A stretch of 64,000 nt of DNA from Bacteroidota bacterium. Lineage in GTDB: Bacteria > Bacteroidota > Bacteroidia > Bacteroidales > Porphyromonadaceae. Location: contig JAEWWU010000004.1 of the NCBI GenBank assembly GCA_023396255.1, positions 62,001 to 126,000 on the forward strand, given 5' to 3'. Position numbers and translations under genes: made by a program. This document shows positions 27,210 through 35,661 of the stretch, in pieces (position 1 is the stretch's first letter; each line of letters starts with the position of its first letter). Below the pieces are notes generated by a model, which was given only the letters and a program-made list of their open reading frames with translations, did no database searches and was not told where the DNA came from.

Positions 27210-27683
27210 ATGCAAATAAATTATTTCGCTGAAAACGGAGTAGAGCTGCCCCGAATCAGAAAACAGATTGTAAGACGCTGGATATTATTGGTTTTAGCAG
27301 AAATGGGGCGCTCCCTGGGAGAGTTATCCTTTATGTTCACAGATAACAATGGTATACTAACCGCCAATCAACAATACCTCAATCACGACTACTACACAGA
27401 TGTCATTACCTTCTCCAATGAGCCTACTTTTCCCAAAACATCAACTGAGGAAAATGCTATCTATGGCGACATTCTGATCTGTTTGGATGTGGTACAAGAA
27501 AACGCACAAGGGCTTAATGTTCCCTTCTCCGAAGAGTTGGCACGTGTTATGATACACGGAGTACTGCACCTTTGTGGTCTTAATGATCATTCGGAAGAAG
27601 AGCAGCAAGCTATGCGGTTGGCTGAAGATAGAGCACTGATCCAAATAAGTAGGCTGTTGGATGGAAAAGAACTTTTGCGCTAA
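27210..27683 (+). CDS. ybeY: Endoribonuclease YbeY
   Basis: A 157-residue metal-dependent RNase for 16S rRNA 3'-end maturation and ribosome quality control. The zinc motif HGVLHLCGLNDH (HxxxHxxxxxH) is intact, and the upstream segment NHDYYTDVITF is typical of the Bacteroidetes form. It lies 72 nt after the SpmA-SpmB gene and 61 nt before tsaD, whose promoter overlaps the ybeY 3' end. Confidence 0.94.
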   Translation: MQINYFAENGVELPRIRKQIVRRWILLVLAEMGRSLGELSFMFTDNNGILTANQQYLNHDYYTDVITFSNEPTFPKTSTEENAIYGDILICLDVVQENAQGLNVPFSEELARVMIHGVLHLCGLNDHSEEEQQAMRLAEDRALIQISRLLDGKELLR

Positions 27684-27706
27684 TATCCGAGAATAAATTA
27701 CCTTTG
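27674..27706 (+). promoter_or_regulatory. tsaD promoter
   Basis: TTTG at 27674-27677, a 21-nt spacer and TACCTTTG at 27699-27706 give a full Bacteroidetes promoter. It starts inside the last codons of ybeY. Confidence 0.7.
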
Positions 27707-27744
27707 CCCTGCAACCTCTTCTTTTTGCCGTGAGGTTAATTGTT

Positions 27745-28785
27745 ATGGATAAACAAGACAGACAAAACCTTCCATATGTTTTAGGCATAGAAAGCTCGTG
27801 CGACGATACCTCTGCGGCAGTGTTGCGCGGCAATGTCCTTTTGAGCAATGTTATTGCCTCTCAAGCCGTGCATAGTGCCTACGGAGGAGTAGTTCCGGAG
27901 TTGGCTTCTCGGGCACATTTGCAAAATATTGTACCCGTAGTAAGCGAAGCTGTCAAACAAGCCGGTATTGAGCTCAAAGATTTGGATGCAATTGCCTTTA
28001 CAAGGGGACCGGGGCTATTGGGTTCTCTGTTGGTTGGAACCCATTTTGCCAAAGGATTGGGGCTGGCTCTCAACATCCCCTTGGTGGAAGTTAATCACTT
28101 GCGTGCCCACGTTATGGCACACTTCATCACCGAATCGGGAGAAGAGAGGAGCATTCCTCAGTTTCCGTTCTTGTGCCTGTTGGTATCGGGAGGGAACTCT
28201 CAGATTATAGAGGTACAATCACCTCAAAAAATGACCGTAATTGGTCAAACCTTGGACGATGCTGCCGGGGAAGCTTTTGACAAGTGCGCCAAAGTAATGG
28301 GATTGGGTTACCCCGGAGGGCCGGTCGTAAATAAACTTGCCGCACAAGGCAATCCCCTGCGTTTTAAGTTCTCGAAGCCCAATGTGCCAGGATATGATTA
28401 TAGTTTTAGCGGTCTCAAGACATCGTTCCTATACACTCTCCGTGATCAGTTGGAAAAGGATTCCAATTTTATCGAAAACAATCTCAATGACTTGTGCGCA
28501 TCGCTACAATATACAGTAGTAGATATTCTTATGAGGAAATTGCTTAAAGCGGCTCAAGATAAAAAGATCAATCGAATAGCCGTAGCCGGAGGCGTATCGG
28601 CCAACACGGCACTGCGCCAAGCTTTCCAAGACTATTCGGAGCGTTACCGTTGGCAGATCTTTATCCCAAAATTCTCTTATACAACCGATAACGCAGCAAT
28701 GGTAGCCATTGCCGGATATTATAACTATTTGGAAAAAGAGTTTGCAGATATCAATGCTGTACCATTCGTCAGAACCACTCTATAA
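27745..28785 (+). CDS. tsaD: tRNA N6-adenosine threonylcarbamoyltransferase
   Basis: A 346-residue ASKHA-fold enzyme that completes t6A37 in ANN-decoding tRNAs using threonylcarbamoyl-AMP. It shows VLGIESSCDDTSAAV, the metal-binding VNHLRAHVMAHF, LLVSGGNSQI, DDAAGEAFDK and VAGGVSANTALR. The ATG at 27745 is preferred; an in-frame GTG at 27730 adds five residues. A YciO-type protein in this window could act in the same pathway. Confidence 0.96.
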   Translation: MDKQDRQNLPYVLGIESSCDDTSAAVLRGNVLLSNVIASQAVHSAYGGVVPELASRAHLQNIVPVVSEAVKQAGIELKDLDAIAFTRGPGLLGSLLVGTHFAKGLGLALNIPLVEVNHLRAHVMAHFITESGEERSIPQFPFLCLLVSGGNSQIIEVQSPQKMTVIGQTLDDAAGEAFDKCAKVMGLGYPGGPVVNKLAAQGNPLRFKFSKPNVPGYDYSFSGLKTSFLYTLRDQLEKDSNFIENNLNDLCASLQYTVVDILMRKLLKAAQDKKINRIAVAGGVSANTALRQAFQDYSERYRWQIFIPKFSYTTDNAAMVAIAGYYNYLEKEFADINAVPFVRTTL

Positions 28786-28794
28786 CAAAGTTTT

Positions 28795-29319
28795 ATGAGT
28801 TACGGACTACAAATACAAGATATGCACTATGCCTCTCAGATAGGTCTTTTGTGTAAGAAAAAGGGATTAACCGTTTGCACGGCAGAGAGTTGTACCGCCG
28901 GTCGATTGGCTTCTGCTCTCACGCTTATGTCCGGTTCTTCGGAATGGTTTAAGGCAGGTATCGTTGCCTATACCGAGGAGATGAAAGAAAAACTTCTCGG
29001 CGTCCCGATGAGTCTGATCATCGAACAAGGGGTGGTTAGTGCTGAGGTAGCACGAGCGATGGCCCTAAAAGTTTGTCACGTTGTGGGAGCAGATGTAGGG
29101 ATAGCTGCAACAGGCTTTGCAGGTCCTTCGGGAGGTACCGACAAATCGCCCGTTGGCACAGTATGGATGTCTGTTGCCTTGAAAAAGGAAGGTGGAGCCA
29201 TACAAGAGTTGGAAACGTACAAGATATTCGCACCGGGAACACGAGACCAAATCACCACCTTTGCCGTCAGCCACATCCTGTTTCGAACCTTTACCTCTCT
29301 ATCCAAGGTCCTGGGTTAA
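28795..29319 (+). CDS. CinA C-terminal domain amidohydrolase (PncC-like)
   Basis: A 174-residue single-domain CinA-C protein, expected to deamidate nicotinamide mononucleotide in NAD salvage. The family motif TVCTAESCTAGRLASALT is followed by GSSEWFKAGIVAYTEEMK and GIAATGFAGPSGG. The N-terminal COG1058 domain of full CinA is absent. It starts 9 nt after tsaD, suggesting cotranscription. Confidence 0.92.
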   Translation: MSYGLQIQDMHYASQIGLLCKKKGLTVCTAESCTAGRLASALTLMSGSSEWFKAGIVAYTEEMKEKLLGVPMSLIIEQGVVSAEVARAMALKVCHVVGADVGIAATGFAGPSGGTDKSPVGTVWMSVALKKEGGAIQELETYKIFAPGTRDQITTFAVSHILFRTFTSLSKVLG

Positions 29320-29351
29320 AAGTCAAACAAATAAACACACTTCTCAATACA

Positions 29352-30788
29352 ATGAATCTATCATCAAAAATCCTATCTATCCTCTGTGGAGCACTACTGT
29401 TTAGTAACCTACACCATACCGTCGCAGCCCAACAGCTATCCGGCAACATCTGTCGCGTTGGTTTGGAATATCAAGTAAGCCAGAAAAATAATTGGGGTGC
29501 CGGCAGACCAATTGTTCTTTCCGTGATTCCCGGCAGCCCTGCCCAAAAAGCGGGCTTACAAGTAGGAGACATTATTGAGAAGATCGACGGCAAGCCGACC
29601 AAAAATATGACCGAAACCGAAATATCTCAACGCCTACGAGCCCCACAAGGGAGCAATGTTGTAGTTGAGGTAAACAATTTTTCTTCTGCAATGCGCCCTT
29701 GCGTATTGCAACCCGAATGCCAAAGCACCAATGAACTGACGGAACGCCAAATGGCAGCCGCTTTCTCTCTTTACAGTTTGGAAGATGAAAGTGAACGCCT
29801 TATAACCTATCCTTTTGATACAGGCACAGACCCACAAGCTCTCTTTACGGGTATGGTCTACTACTCCTTTGTTCCGGGATTCATAGCATCCGACTTGGAC
29901 AAGAAAATTGCAGATATCGTCTCTTCCTCTTTTAACAAAAAAGGATTTGAGTACAGTGAACGAGATGCCGATTTGCTCATAGATACCTACTATACACTTC
30001 AAGAAAACCCCTATTACGACGAAAAGGTGGCTCAAGAAACAGTACTTTTTAGCAATCGATTGGATCCTGAAACACAACTTATTCAACCCTATCCTCTTTT
30101 GGAAGCAAAGGCAGATAAAAGAGCTGCCAAGTATGCACTCACTTTCGGCTTGCGCATACACGATGCTCGTCGTGCAGGTAAATTACTTTGGAGTTGTGAA
30201 GCCACCGAACAATTAACCGAGGAGTTTTCAGTGGAGCAATATGCCGCTTTAGCCATTCCTATGATGTTAATGCAATTCCCCTTTGTTCGTTACGACCAAT
30301 CCCCTATATTCCGCATAGCACACCACCAATACAACTATACCGGAATTTTGTACAAAGCCTCTGACATCGGAGTTGTTAGCAATGTGCTGCCAGGGTCCCC
30401 TGCTCAGAAAGCCGGCATCCGCCCGGGAGACCGCATCATTGCTATCAATGGTAGAGAAATGGCAGATAGTGAAAACCTATCCAATACCTACATCGATTTT
30501 GTAAAGGCCTCTCTGAAGTTTCGCGATGCCAATACGTCTTTCAAAAACCGCTCCGGTCTTGCCAACTGTCGCTATTGGCGTGTGGACGATTACAACCATA
30601 TAGCTCGTATGCTCAAGAAAGAGAAATATCACTCGGCATTTGCTTACCTCTTCTCTTTCAGACCGTGGATTAGCACCGAAGTGTCTGAACAGAATGATAT
30701 CGTGTTTGACGTTTTGAGCGATAATGTTCTCAAACAAATTGTAGTATCGCCCATAAGAACCAATGAGTCTTACGTTACATTAGAGTAG
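29352..30788 (+). CDS. Exported protein with two PDZ domains around a DUF4136-like core
   Basis: A 478-residue protein with a signal peptide ending AAQQ. A first PDZ domain (residues about 35-110) contains PGSPAQKAGLQVGDIIEKIDG. A central domain (about 165-315) has the DUF4136-like order FVPGFIASDLDKKIADIV, DADLLIDTYY and ALTFGLRIHDARR. A second PDZ domain follows with PGSPAQKAGIRPGDRIIAIN, then a ~110-residue tail. It has no protease catalytic triad, so it is likely an envelope scaffold or chaperone. It begins 32 nt after the CinA-C gene and 9 nt before the binding-protein gene. Confidence 0.7.
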   Translation: MNLSSKILSILCGALLFSNLHHTVAAQQLSGNICRVGLEYQVSQKNNWGAGRPIVLSVIPGSPAQKAGLQVGDIIEKIDGKPTKNMTETEISQRLRAPQGSNVVVEVNNFSSAMRPCVLQPECQSTNELTERQMAAAFSLYSLEDESERLITYPFDTGTDPQALFTGMVYYSFVPGFIASDLDKKIADIVSSSFNKKGFEYSERDADLLIDTYYTLQENPYYDEKVAQETVLFSNRLDPETQLIQPYPLLEAKADKRAAKYALTFGLRIHDARRAGKLLWSCEATEQLTEEFSVEQYAALAIPMMLMQFPFVRYDQSPIFRIAHHQYNYTGILYKASDIGVVSNVLPGSPAQKAGIRPGDRIIAINGREMADSENLSNTYIDFVKASLKFRDANTSFKNRSGLANCRYWRVDDYNHIARMLKKEKYHSAFAYLFSFRPWISTEVSEQNDIVFDVLSDNVLKQIVVSPIRTNESYVTLE

Positions 30789-30797
30789 AGTTTTTGT

Positions 30798-31658
30798 ATG
30801 GAAAACAAGCATTCTTTGTCACTAAGAACATTAACGGTTCTTTTGGGGCTTCTTGTGCCTCTGTTTGTCTCTTGTAGCGAGGGACAAACAGAAAATAGGC
30901 AATCTGCGAGCAGTCTAAGAGTTGTGTCTCTCGTTCCCTCACTAACCCAAGAAATGTATGATTTGGGCACCGAAGAATATCTTGTAGGATGTACCTCTTT
31001 TTGTGAGCCGGCAATAGCCGACAGTGTAGAGGTTGTTGCCTCGGCAATGAAAGTTGGAGTTGAAAGAATACTCACTCTGAAGCCCGATTTAGTTTTAACC
31101 TCGGACCTCATAGATGACAAAGAACTGCAAATACTTAGAACAGCAGGTATTCGCATAGAGAATTTTCCAACCCCTAAAACCTTCCAAGAAGTTTGCTCCG
31201 AATTTGAGCGTTTGGGAGAAGTTTTGCACAAAAAAACCGTAGCCGATTCCATCAGTCAACTATGTCAAAACCGTGTGGCTTTGGTTGTTCAGTCCCAAGA
31301 AAAGAGTCCTTCCTCTCCTCGTATGCTGCTACAGATAGGAGTGGACCCTATTTGGGCAGTTACAAAGGATATGTATATGTGCGATTTCATCAATTTGCTC
31401 AATGGTAACAACATTGCCTCGGAATTGAATAGTGGAGCTGTTAATTCCGAATTCGTTCTATCTCAAAACCCTGAGTACATTTTTGTGGCCTCTATGGGTA
31501 ATAGTTTTTCACAGAAAGAGCATCCTTGGTCATCATTCGCCTCCTTAGATGCGGTAAAGAACAATCGAGTCTTCATCATTGATGCCTCCAAAGCCTGCCA
31601 ACCCACTCCCCTAAACTTTGCAGAAGTTTTAGAAAAAATGGCGGCTTTGGTACAGTGA
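30798..31658 (+). CDS. ABC transporter substrate-binding lipoprotein (BtuF/FecB-like)
   Basis: A 286-residue class III binding protein. The lipobox is LFVSC. The body has RVVSLVPSLTQEMYDLG, the typical VGCTSFC and KPDLVLTSDL segments, the connecting long helix and AVKNNRVFIID near the end. It should bind a metal-chelate such as iron-siderophore, heme or cobalamin; sequence does not say which. The permease and ATPase genes follow directly, completing an importer. Confidence 0.87.
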   Translation: MENKHSLSLRTLTVLLGLLVPLFVSCSEGQTENRQSASSLRVVSLVPSLTQEMYDLGTEEYLVGCTSFCEPAIADSVEVVASAMKVGVERILTLKPDLVLTSDLIDDKELQILRTAGIRIENFPTPKTFQEVCSEFERLGEVLHKKTVADSISQLCQNRVALVVQSQEKSPSSPRMLLQIGVDPIWAVTKDMYMCDFINLLNGNNIASELNSGAVNSEFVLSQNPEYIFVASMGNSFSQKEHPWSSFASLDAVKNNRVFIIDASKACQPTPLNFAEVLEKMAALVQ

Positions 31659-31710
31659 TTAGATCCATTGAGAAGCCCAAACCTCAATTGTCTGCTCCCT
31701 ACACAATCCT

Positions 31711-32715
31711 ATGAATCGGAGAAAACCGCTTGGATCTTTGTTGCTCTCTGCCTGTATCTTGCTACTTACGGCCGTGGGGTCTCTCTTCATCGGGGGCAAA
31801 TCCATTGCTTGGAGCCAATTGTTTCGTTTTTGGGGAGATCCCTCCTCCATAGATTACATCATACTCTCGGGGATTCGTATCCCTCGAATGCTGACAGCAA
31901 TTGCCATAGGCGGGGGATTAAGCCTCTGCGGGGCGATTCTGCAAGGGTTATTTAGAAATCCATTAGTGGAACCCTATACCTTGGGAGTTTCTGGAGGAGC
32001 TTCTTTAGGGGTTACAATTGCCATCGTAACCGGGCTGACGGCCATCTCTTCCATCTTTATGCCCCTGTTGGGCTTTTTGGGGGCGTTGGCAACCATCTTC
32101 ATTGTCTACCTATACAGTTACAGACGCCGTAATTTTAGCATCAACCGAATGCTTTTGGTGGGCGTTATGCTCAGTTTTATTGCCTCCTCTGCTGTTATGT
32201 TTATGATGTCCGTGACCTCTGCTGAAAACTTGCAGAAAATTGTTTTTCGGACGATGGGCTCTTTGAGCGAAAACAGACCTATCCTGATCGTCTCTCTCCT
32301 GATTACTTCGATACTCGTTCTATGCGCCTCTTTCTTATTTGCGACCCCACTCAATGCTCTCCGAATAGGAGAGCAAAAAGCTCGACAGCTGGGAGTAAAC
32401 ACCCAAAAGACAACCCAACTTTTGTTTCTCTTGACCTCCATATTGACCGGCTTTTGCATTTCCGTTGGCGGTGTCATTGGCTTTGTAGGGTTGATCGTAC
32501 CACACATATCTCGCCAATGGATAGGTTGGGATTATCGTTTTTTGCTATTTGCCTCATTTCTCAATGGGGCCTCTTTCCTACTGCTGTGCGACCTCATTGC
32601 ACGCACCATTGTCTATCCCAACGAGCTTCCAGTAGGGGTTGTTACCGGAATCATTGGTGGAGTATTTTTCATTTATCTGATTAACAAGAGCAAAGATTCC
32701 TACTTTTTGGACTAA
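31711..32715 (+). CDS. FecCD/BtuC family ABC permease
   Basis: A 334-residue permease with about ten membrane helices. Diagnostic segments are RIPRMLTAIAIGGGLSLCGA, ILQGLFRNPLVEPYTLGVS, GVIGFVGLIVPHISR (the ATPase-coupling region) and ELPVGVVTGIIGGVFFIYL at the end. It lies between the binding protein and the ATPase (3 nt downstream). Confidence 0.95.
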   Translation: MNRRKPLGSLLLSACILLLTAVGSLFIGGKSIAWSQLFRFWGDPSSIDYIILSGIRIPRMLTAIAIGGGLSLCGAILQGLFRNPLVEPYTLGVSGGASLGVTIAIVTGLTAISSIFMPLLGFLGALATIFIVYLYSYRRRNFSINRMLLVGVMLSFIASSAVMFMMSVTSAENLQKIVFRTMGSLSENRPILIVSLLITSILVLCASFLFATPLNALRIGEQKARQLGVNTQKTTQLLFLLTSILTGFCISVGGVIGFVGLIVPHISRQWIGWDYRFLLFASFLNGASFLLLCDLIARTIVYPNELPVGVVTGIIGGVFFIYLINKSKDSYFLD

Positions 32716-32718
32716 TGT

Positions 32719-33516
32719 ATGAGAAAGGCACTACTAACTGTTTGCAAAGCTACTTGCGGATATGGGAAGAAAGTAATTCAACAAGACATATCCTTGTCTC
32801 TTTTTTCCGGAGATTTTTCGGGCATCATAGGAAGCAATGGAACCGGAAAAACTACCCTTTTTAGGTCTATCACGGGAGAGTTGCCTCTTCTTTCCGGCTC
32901 TGTGCTGATTGATGGAGTCGATATTCACAATATGACGCACAAACAAATCGCTCGCAAGATTGCTGTGGTCAATCAGTCTTTTGTTTCTGCACCCATTACA
33001 GTATTCAACTATGTTCTTATGGGAAGGATTCCCTATTTCGAGCCTTTCCGTATCGGTTACAATACCCAAGACAAAGAGATCACCTCCAAGTATATCGATA
33101 TGATGGGCATTGCGCATCTATCCGACAAATTGCTTTGTGAACTTAGTGGCGGCGAACAGCAAATGGCATCTGTTGCTATGGCTTTGACCCAAGAACCGTC
33201 TCTCCTACTTTTGGATGAACCCACATCTCACCTTGATATAGGTTACCAAAATCTTATAATGAGAATCATCAAGCAGTTGAATAGAGAGTTGTCCCTCTCT
33301 GTTCTTATGATTGTTCACGACCTCAATATGGCTTCTGAATACTGCCGACAACTCTTCCTACTGGGAGATAAGGGGATTGTTGCTCGTGGTACACCACAGG
33401 ATGTTCTCACCGAAGAACACTTGCAAAAAGTGTATCACACCGACGTAGCTGTTGCCTCCAATCCTTTTTCTGGACAGCCAACTGTTTATCCCTATACTCC
33501 AAGACCTCGAGAATAA
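32719..33516 (+). CDS. ABC transporter ATPase (BtuD/FecE-like)
   Basis: A 265-residue nucleotide-binding subunit with Walker A IGSNGTGKTTLF, signature ELSGGEQQMASVAMA, Walker B LLLLDEPTSHLD and switch VHDLN. It starts 3 nt after the permease stop and completes a three-gene iron/heme/cobalamin-type importer. Confidence 0.94.
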   Translation: MRKALLTVCKATCGYGKKVIQQDISLSLFSGDFSGIIGSNGTGKTTLFRSITGELPLLSGSVLIDGVDIHNMTHKQIARKIAVVNQSFVSAPITVFNYVLMGRIPYFEPFRIGYNTQDKEITSKYIDMMGIAHLSDKLLCELSGGEQQMASVAMALTQEPSLLLLDEPTSHLDIGYQNLIMRIIKQLNRELSLSVLMIVHDLNMASEYCRQLFLLGDKGIVARGTPQDVLTEEHLQKVYHTDVAVASNPFSGQPTVYPYTPRPRE

Positions 33517-33877
33517 TTCGGAAGAGAATAACCGACTCTTGATTTCTTGGAGGATTTTGCCGCCACTTTCTTTTGAGGTTTTGTGCACTTAGAGCTTTTC
33601 ATCCCTCAATTGCACTTTCATTATACCTCGAAAATAGGCAGATGTAACCAAATCAGTGGAAATAAATTCTTTAACAAAGAAGATTTTATTTTACTTTTGT
33701 GAGTTATTCGCTGCAACTAAGACAGAAAACTGCCAAGATGATCACAAAACGGCTACTTAGATTTAGAATACCAAAAGTTTTATCTCCTGCGAAGTGTCCC
33801 TACTCTTACGACGCCCTTACATTACGTATAAAGGAAGCCTCGTTGAATCCATTCTATTTCTTTTTTTGGGACAAGGT
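33517..33877. other. Gap between the importer and the eptA-like pair
   Basis: This 361-bp gap holds a -7-like box TACTTTTG at 33693-33700 that could drive the eptA-like pair. I see no strong terminator for the importer operon and no credible gene. In-frame codons upstream of 33878 would extend the eptA-like protein by 28 residues but lack family support. Confidence 0.5.
33693..33700 (+). promoter_or_regulatory. -7 box (TACTTTTG) upstream of the eptA-like genes
   Basis: TACTTTTG matches TAnnTTTG and is the best promoter candidate in the gap. The leader to the chosen ATG would be about 170 nt, which is long. Confidence 0.45.
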
Positions 33878-35638
33878 ATGACTTCTTTTTTCAAACTTTC
33901 TTTTTGGAAATCGTACGGAAAAGCTGTTACTAAAAGATTATTTTCATCGTACAAATTCTTATTTTTTGTCAGCAGCCTTCAGATTATCAACCTCATACTA
34001 TTTTGCCATCATTCTGTGGTAAAAGAACTCCAAATATTCTCTTTCATTCAGGGGTTTATTGCCTTTACTACCTTGATTTGGCTACTACCAGCCTTGTTCG
34101 CTCCAAAGAGACTTAGGCAAATAATTATGGCACTGGAAGCCCTTTTTCTTGCACTTCTCTTTGTCTATGAATTTAACCTGATTGTCTTTTGTCAAACTCC
34201 CATCACCAACAGCGTACTCCATCAATACCTAACTCCCAACCCCGCCGAAGTCAGAGAAGATTTATTGTGGCAAAATATAAAATGGCAATCCTGGTTATTG
34301 GGAGGAGGTATCGTGTTCCTCTCTGCTTGCTTTTTCAACATCGTTCGATTGAGTAGAAAGTTTCTATCATACATCCCCAAAAAAATCCTCTACGTAGGGA
34401 CATTCTCCTTGTGCCTCTGTGGCGTCGCTCTTTGGCAATTGCCCAATTATGCCAATCACGCAACAAAAGGAATCCCCATATATGGCAAATTGACTCTCTT
34501 CGAAAGGTTTATATTGGGGACGCATTCGGCCATAAAACAAAATCAACAAGCCGTAAAACAGCTTGCGCAACTCAACCAACTGCCATTAGGTAACGTAACG
34601 GTCTCTTCCCCAAAAGGAAGAATTTGCAATGTCGTACTGATCATAGGAGAATCGCTACGCCGGGGAGATATGCACTGCTATGGTTACCCATTGGACAACA
34701 CTCCTCACTTAGACAGCTTGATAGCGTCGGGGTCTCTTATTTTGTATGATGATGTGGTTTCTTGTGCTCCCAATACCATAACCTCACTCCCCCCTATCTT
34801 GACTTTTTATCAAACCAAAGAAAAGGACAAAGAGTGGTACCACTACCCCACCTTGCCTATGGTCTTTTCTGCTGCAGGGTATTATACTTTTTGGAGCAGC
34901 AACCAAGAACGACGAGGGATATACATCCAGCCTCTGACGGCTATCGCCTCCACGTGCGACAGTACTTTTTTCAGCAATGCTCGCACCAGCGAGTATTGGT
35001 GGGGTAAAGGAAACACATACGATGAAGTTTTGCTTCCGTCCTTGTTGGATTACACTCAAAAGAAACGAAATGTATTACAGATAGTTCATCTCTATGGCTC
35101 CCACGCCGACTTCAAAGATCGCTATCCGAAGCAGTACGAAAAGTTTTCAAAAAATGATATTTTAGAACCGCACCTCACCGAAAAGCAGAGACAAAATACT
35201 GCAGAATATATGAATAGTGTCTACTATAACGACTTCGTAGTGAGCCGAATTATAGAGCGATACAGCCACCTATCTTCCATCATCATATACTTTTCGGACC
35301 ACGCACTTGCTCGATACGACAACCCCGAGGACATTGATCAATGCTCTCACGAAAACACAGAGAGCGGACTAATGATTCCCTTTATGGTCTATATGAGTGA
35401 CTCTTTTAGAGAAGAAAACCCTGAAATCTACTCTCGCGTCGTACAAGCGCAGAATAAACCCTTTATGACCGACCTTTTGACCCATTCTATGGCAGAACTA
35501 ATGGGTATATCTTCACTATATCACACCCCCTCTTTAGAGTTTTGGTCTGCCGATTATGATGTAAATAGGCCACGCATCGTGGATATATGGGGAGCAGTTA
35601 CCCAGTTTTCTCCCAAACATAAAGAATACAGAAAATAG
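33878..35638 (+). CDS. Phosphoethanolamine transferase (EptA-like)
   Basis: A 586-residue inner-membrane enzyme expected to move phosphoethanolamine from phosphatidylethanolamine to lipid A or another glycan. Five hydrophobic helices occupy the first ~200 residues. The periplasmic sulfatase-like domain retains the full EptA site by alignment: Glu258 in GESLRRGDMHCYG, nucleophile Thr300 in SCAPNTITSLP, His404 and His409 in HLYGSHADF, Asp474-His475 in FSDHAL, and His491. In other genera such modification gives polymyxin resistance. The start at 33878 follows AAGGT. A degenerate paralog lies 23 nt downstream. Confidence 0.88.
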   Translation: MTSFFKLSFWKSYGKAVTKRLFSSYKFLFFVSSLQIINLILFCHHSVVKELQIFSFIQGFIAFTTLIWLLPALFAPKRLRQIIMALEALFLALLFVYEFNLIVFCQTPITNSVLHQYLTPNPAEVREDLLWQNIKWQSWLLGGGIVFLSACFFNIVRLSRKFLSYIPKKILYVGTFSLCLCGVALWQLPNYANHATKGIPIYGKLTLFERFILGTHSAIKQNQQAVKQLAQLNQLPLGNVTVSSPKGRICNVVLIIGESLRRGDMHCYGYPLDNTPHLDSLIASGSLILYDDVVSCAPNTITSLPPILTFYQTKEKDKEWYHYPTLPMVFSAAGYYTFWSSNQERRGIYIQPLTAIASTCDSTFFSNARTSEYWWGKGNTYDEVLLPSLLDYTQKKRNVLQIVHLYGSHADFKDRYPKQYEKFSKNDILEPHLTEKQRQNTAEYMNSVYYNDFVVSRIIERYSHLSSIIIYFSDHALARYDNPEDIDQCSHENTESGLMIPFMVYMSDSFREENPEIYSRVVQAQNKPFMTDLLTHSMAELMGISSLYHTPSLEFWSADYDVNRPRIVDIWGAVTQFSPKHKEYRK

Positions 35639-35661
35639 ATCTCCCTAAAAGAGAAGAGGTT

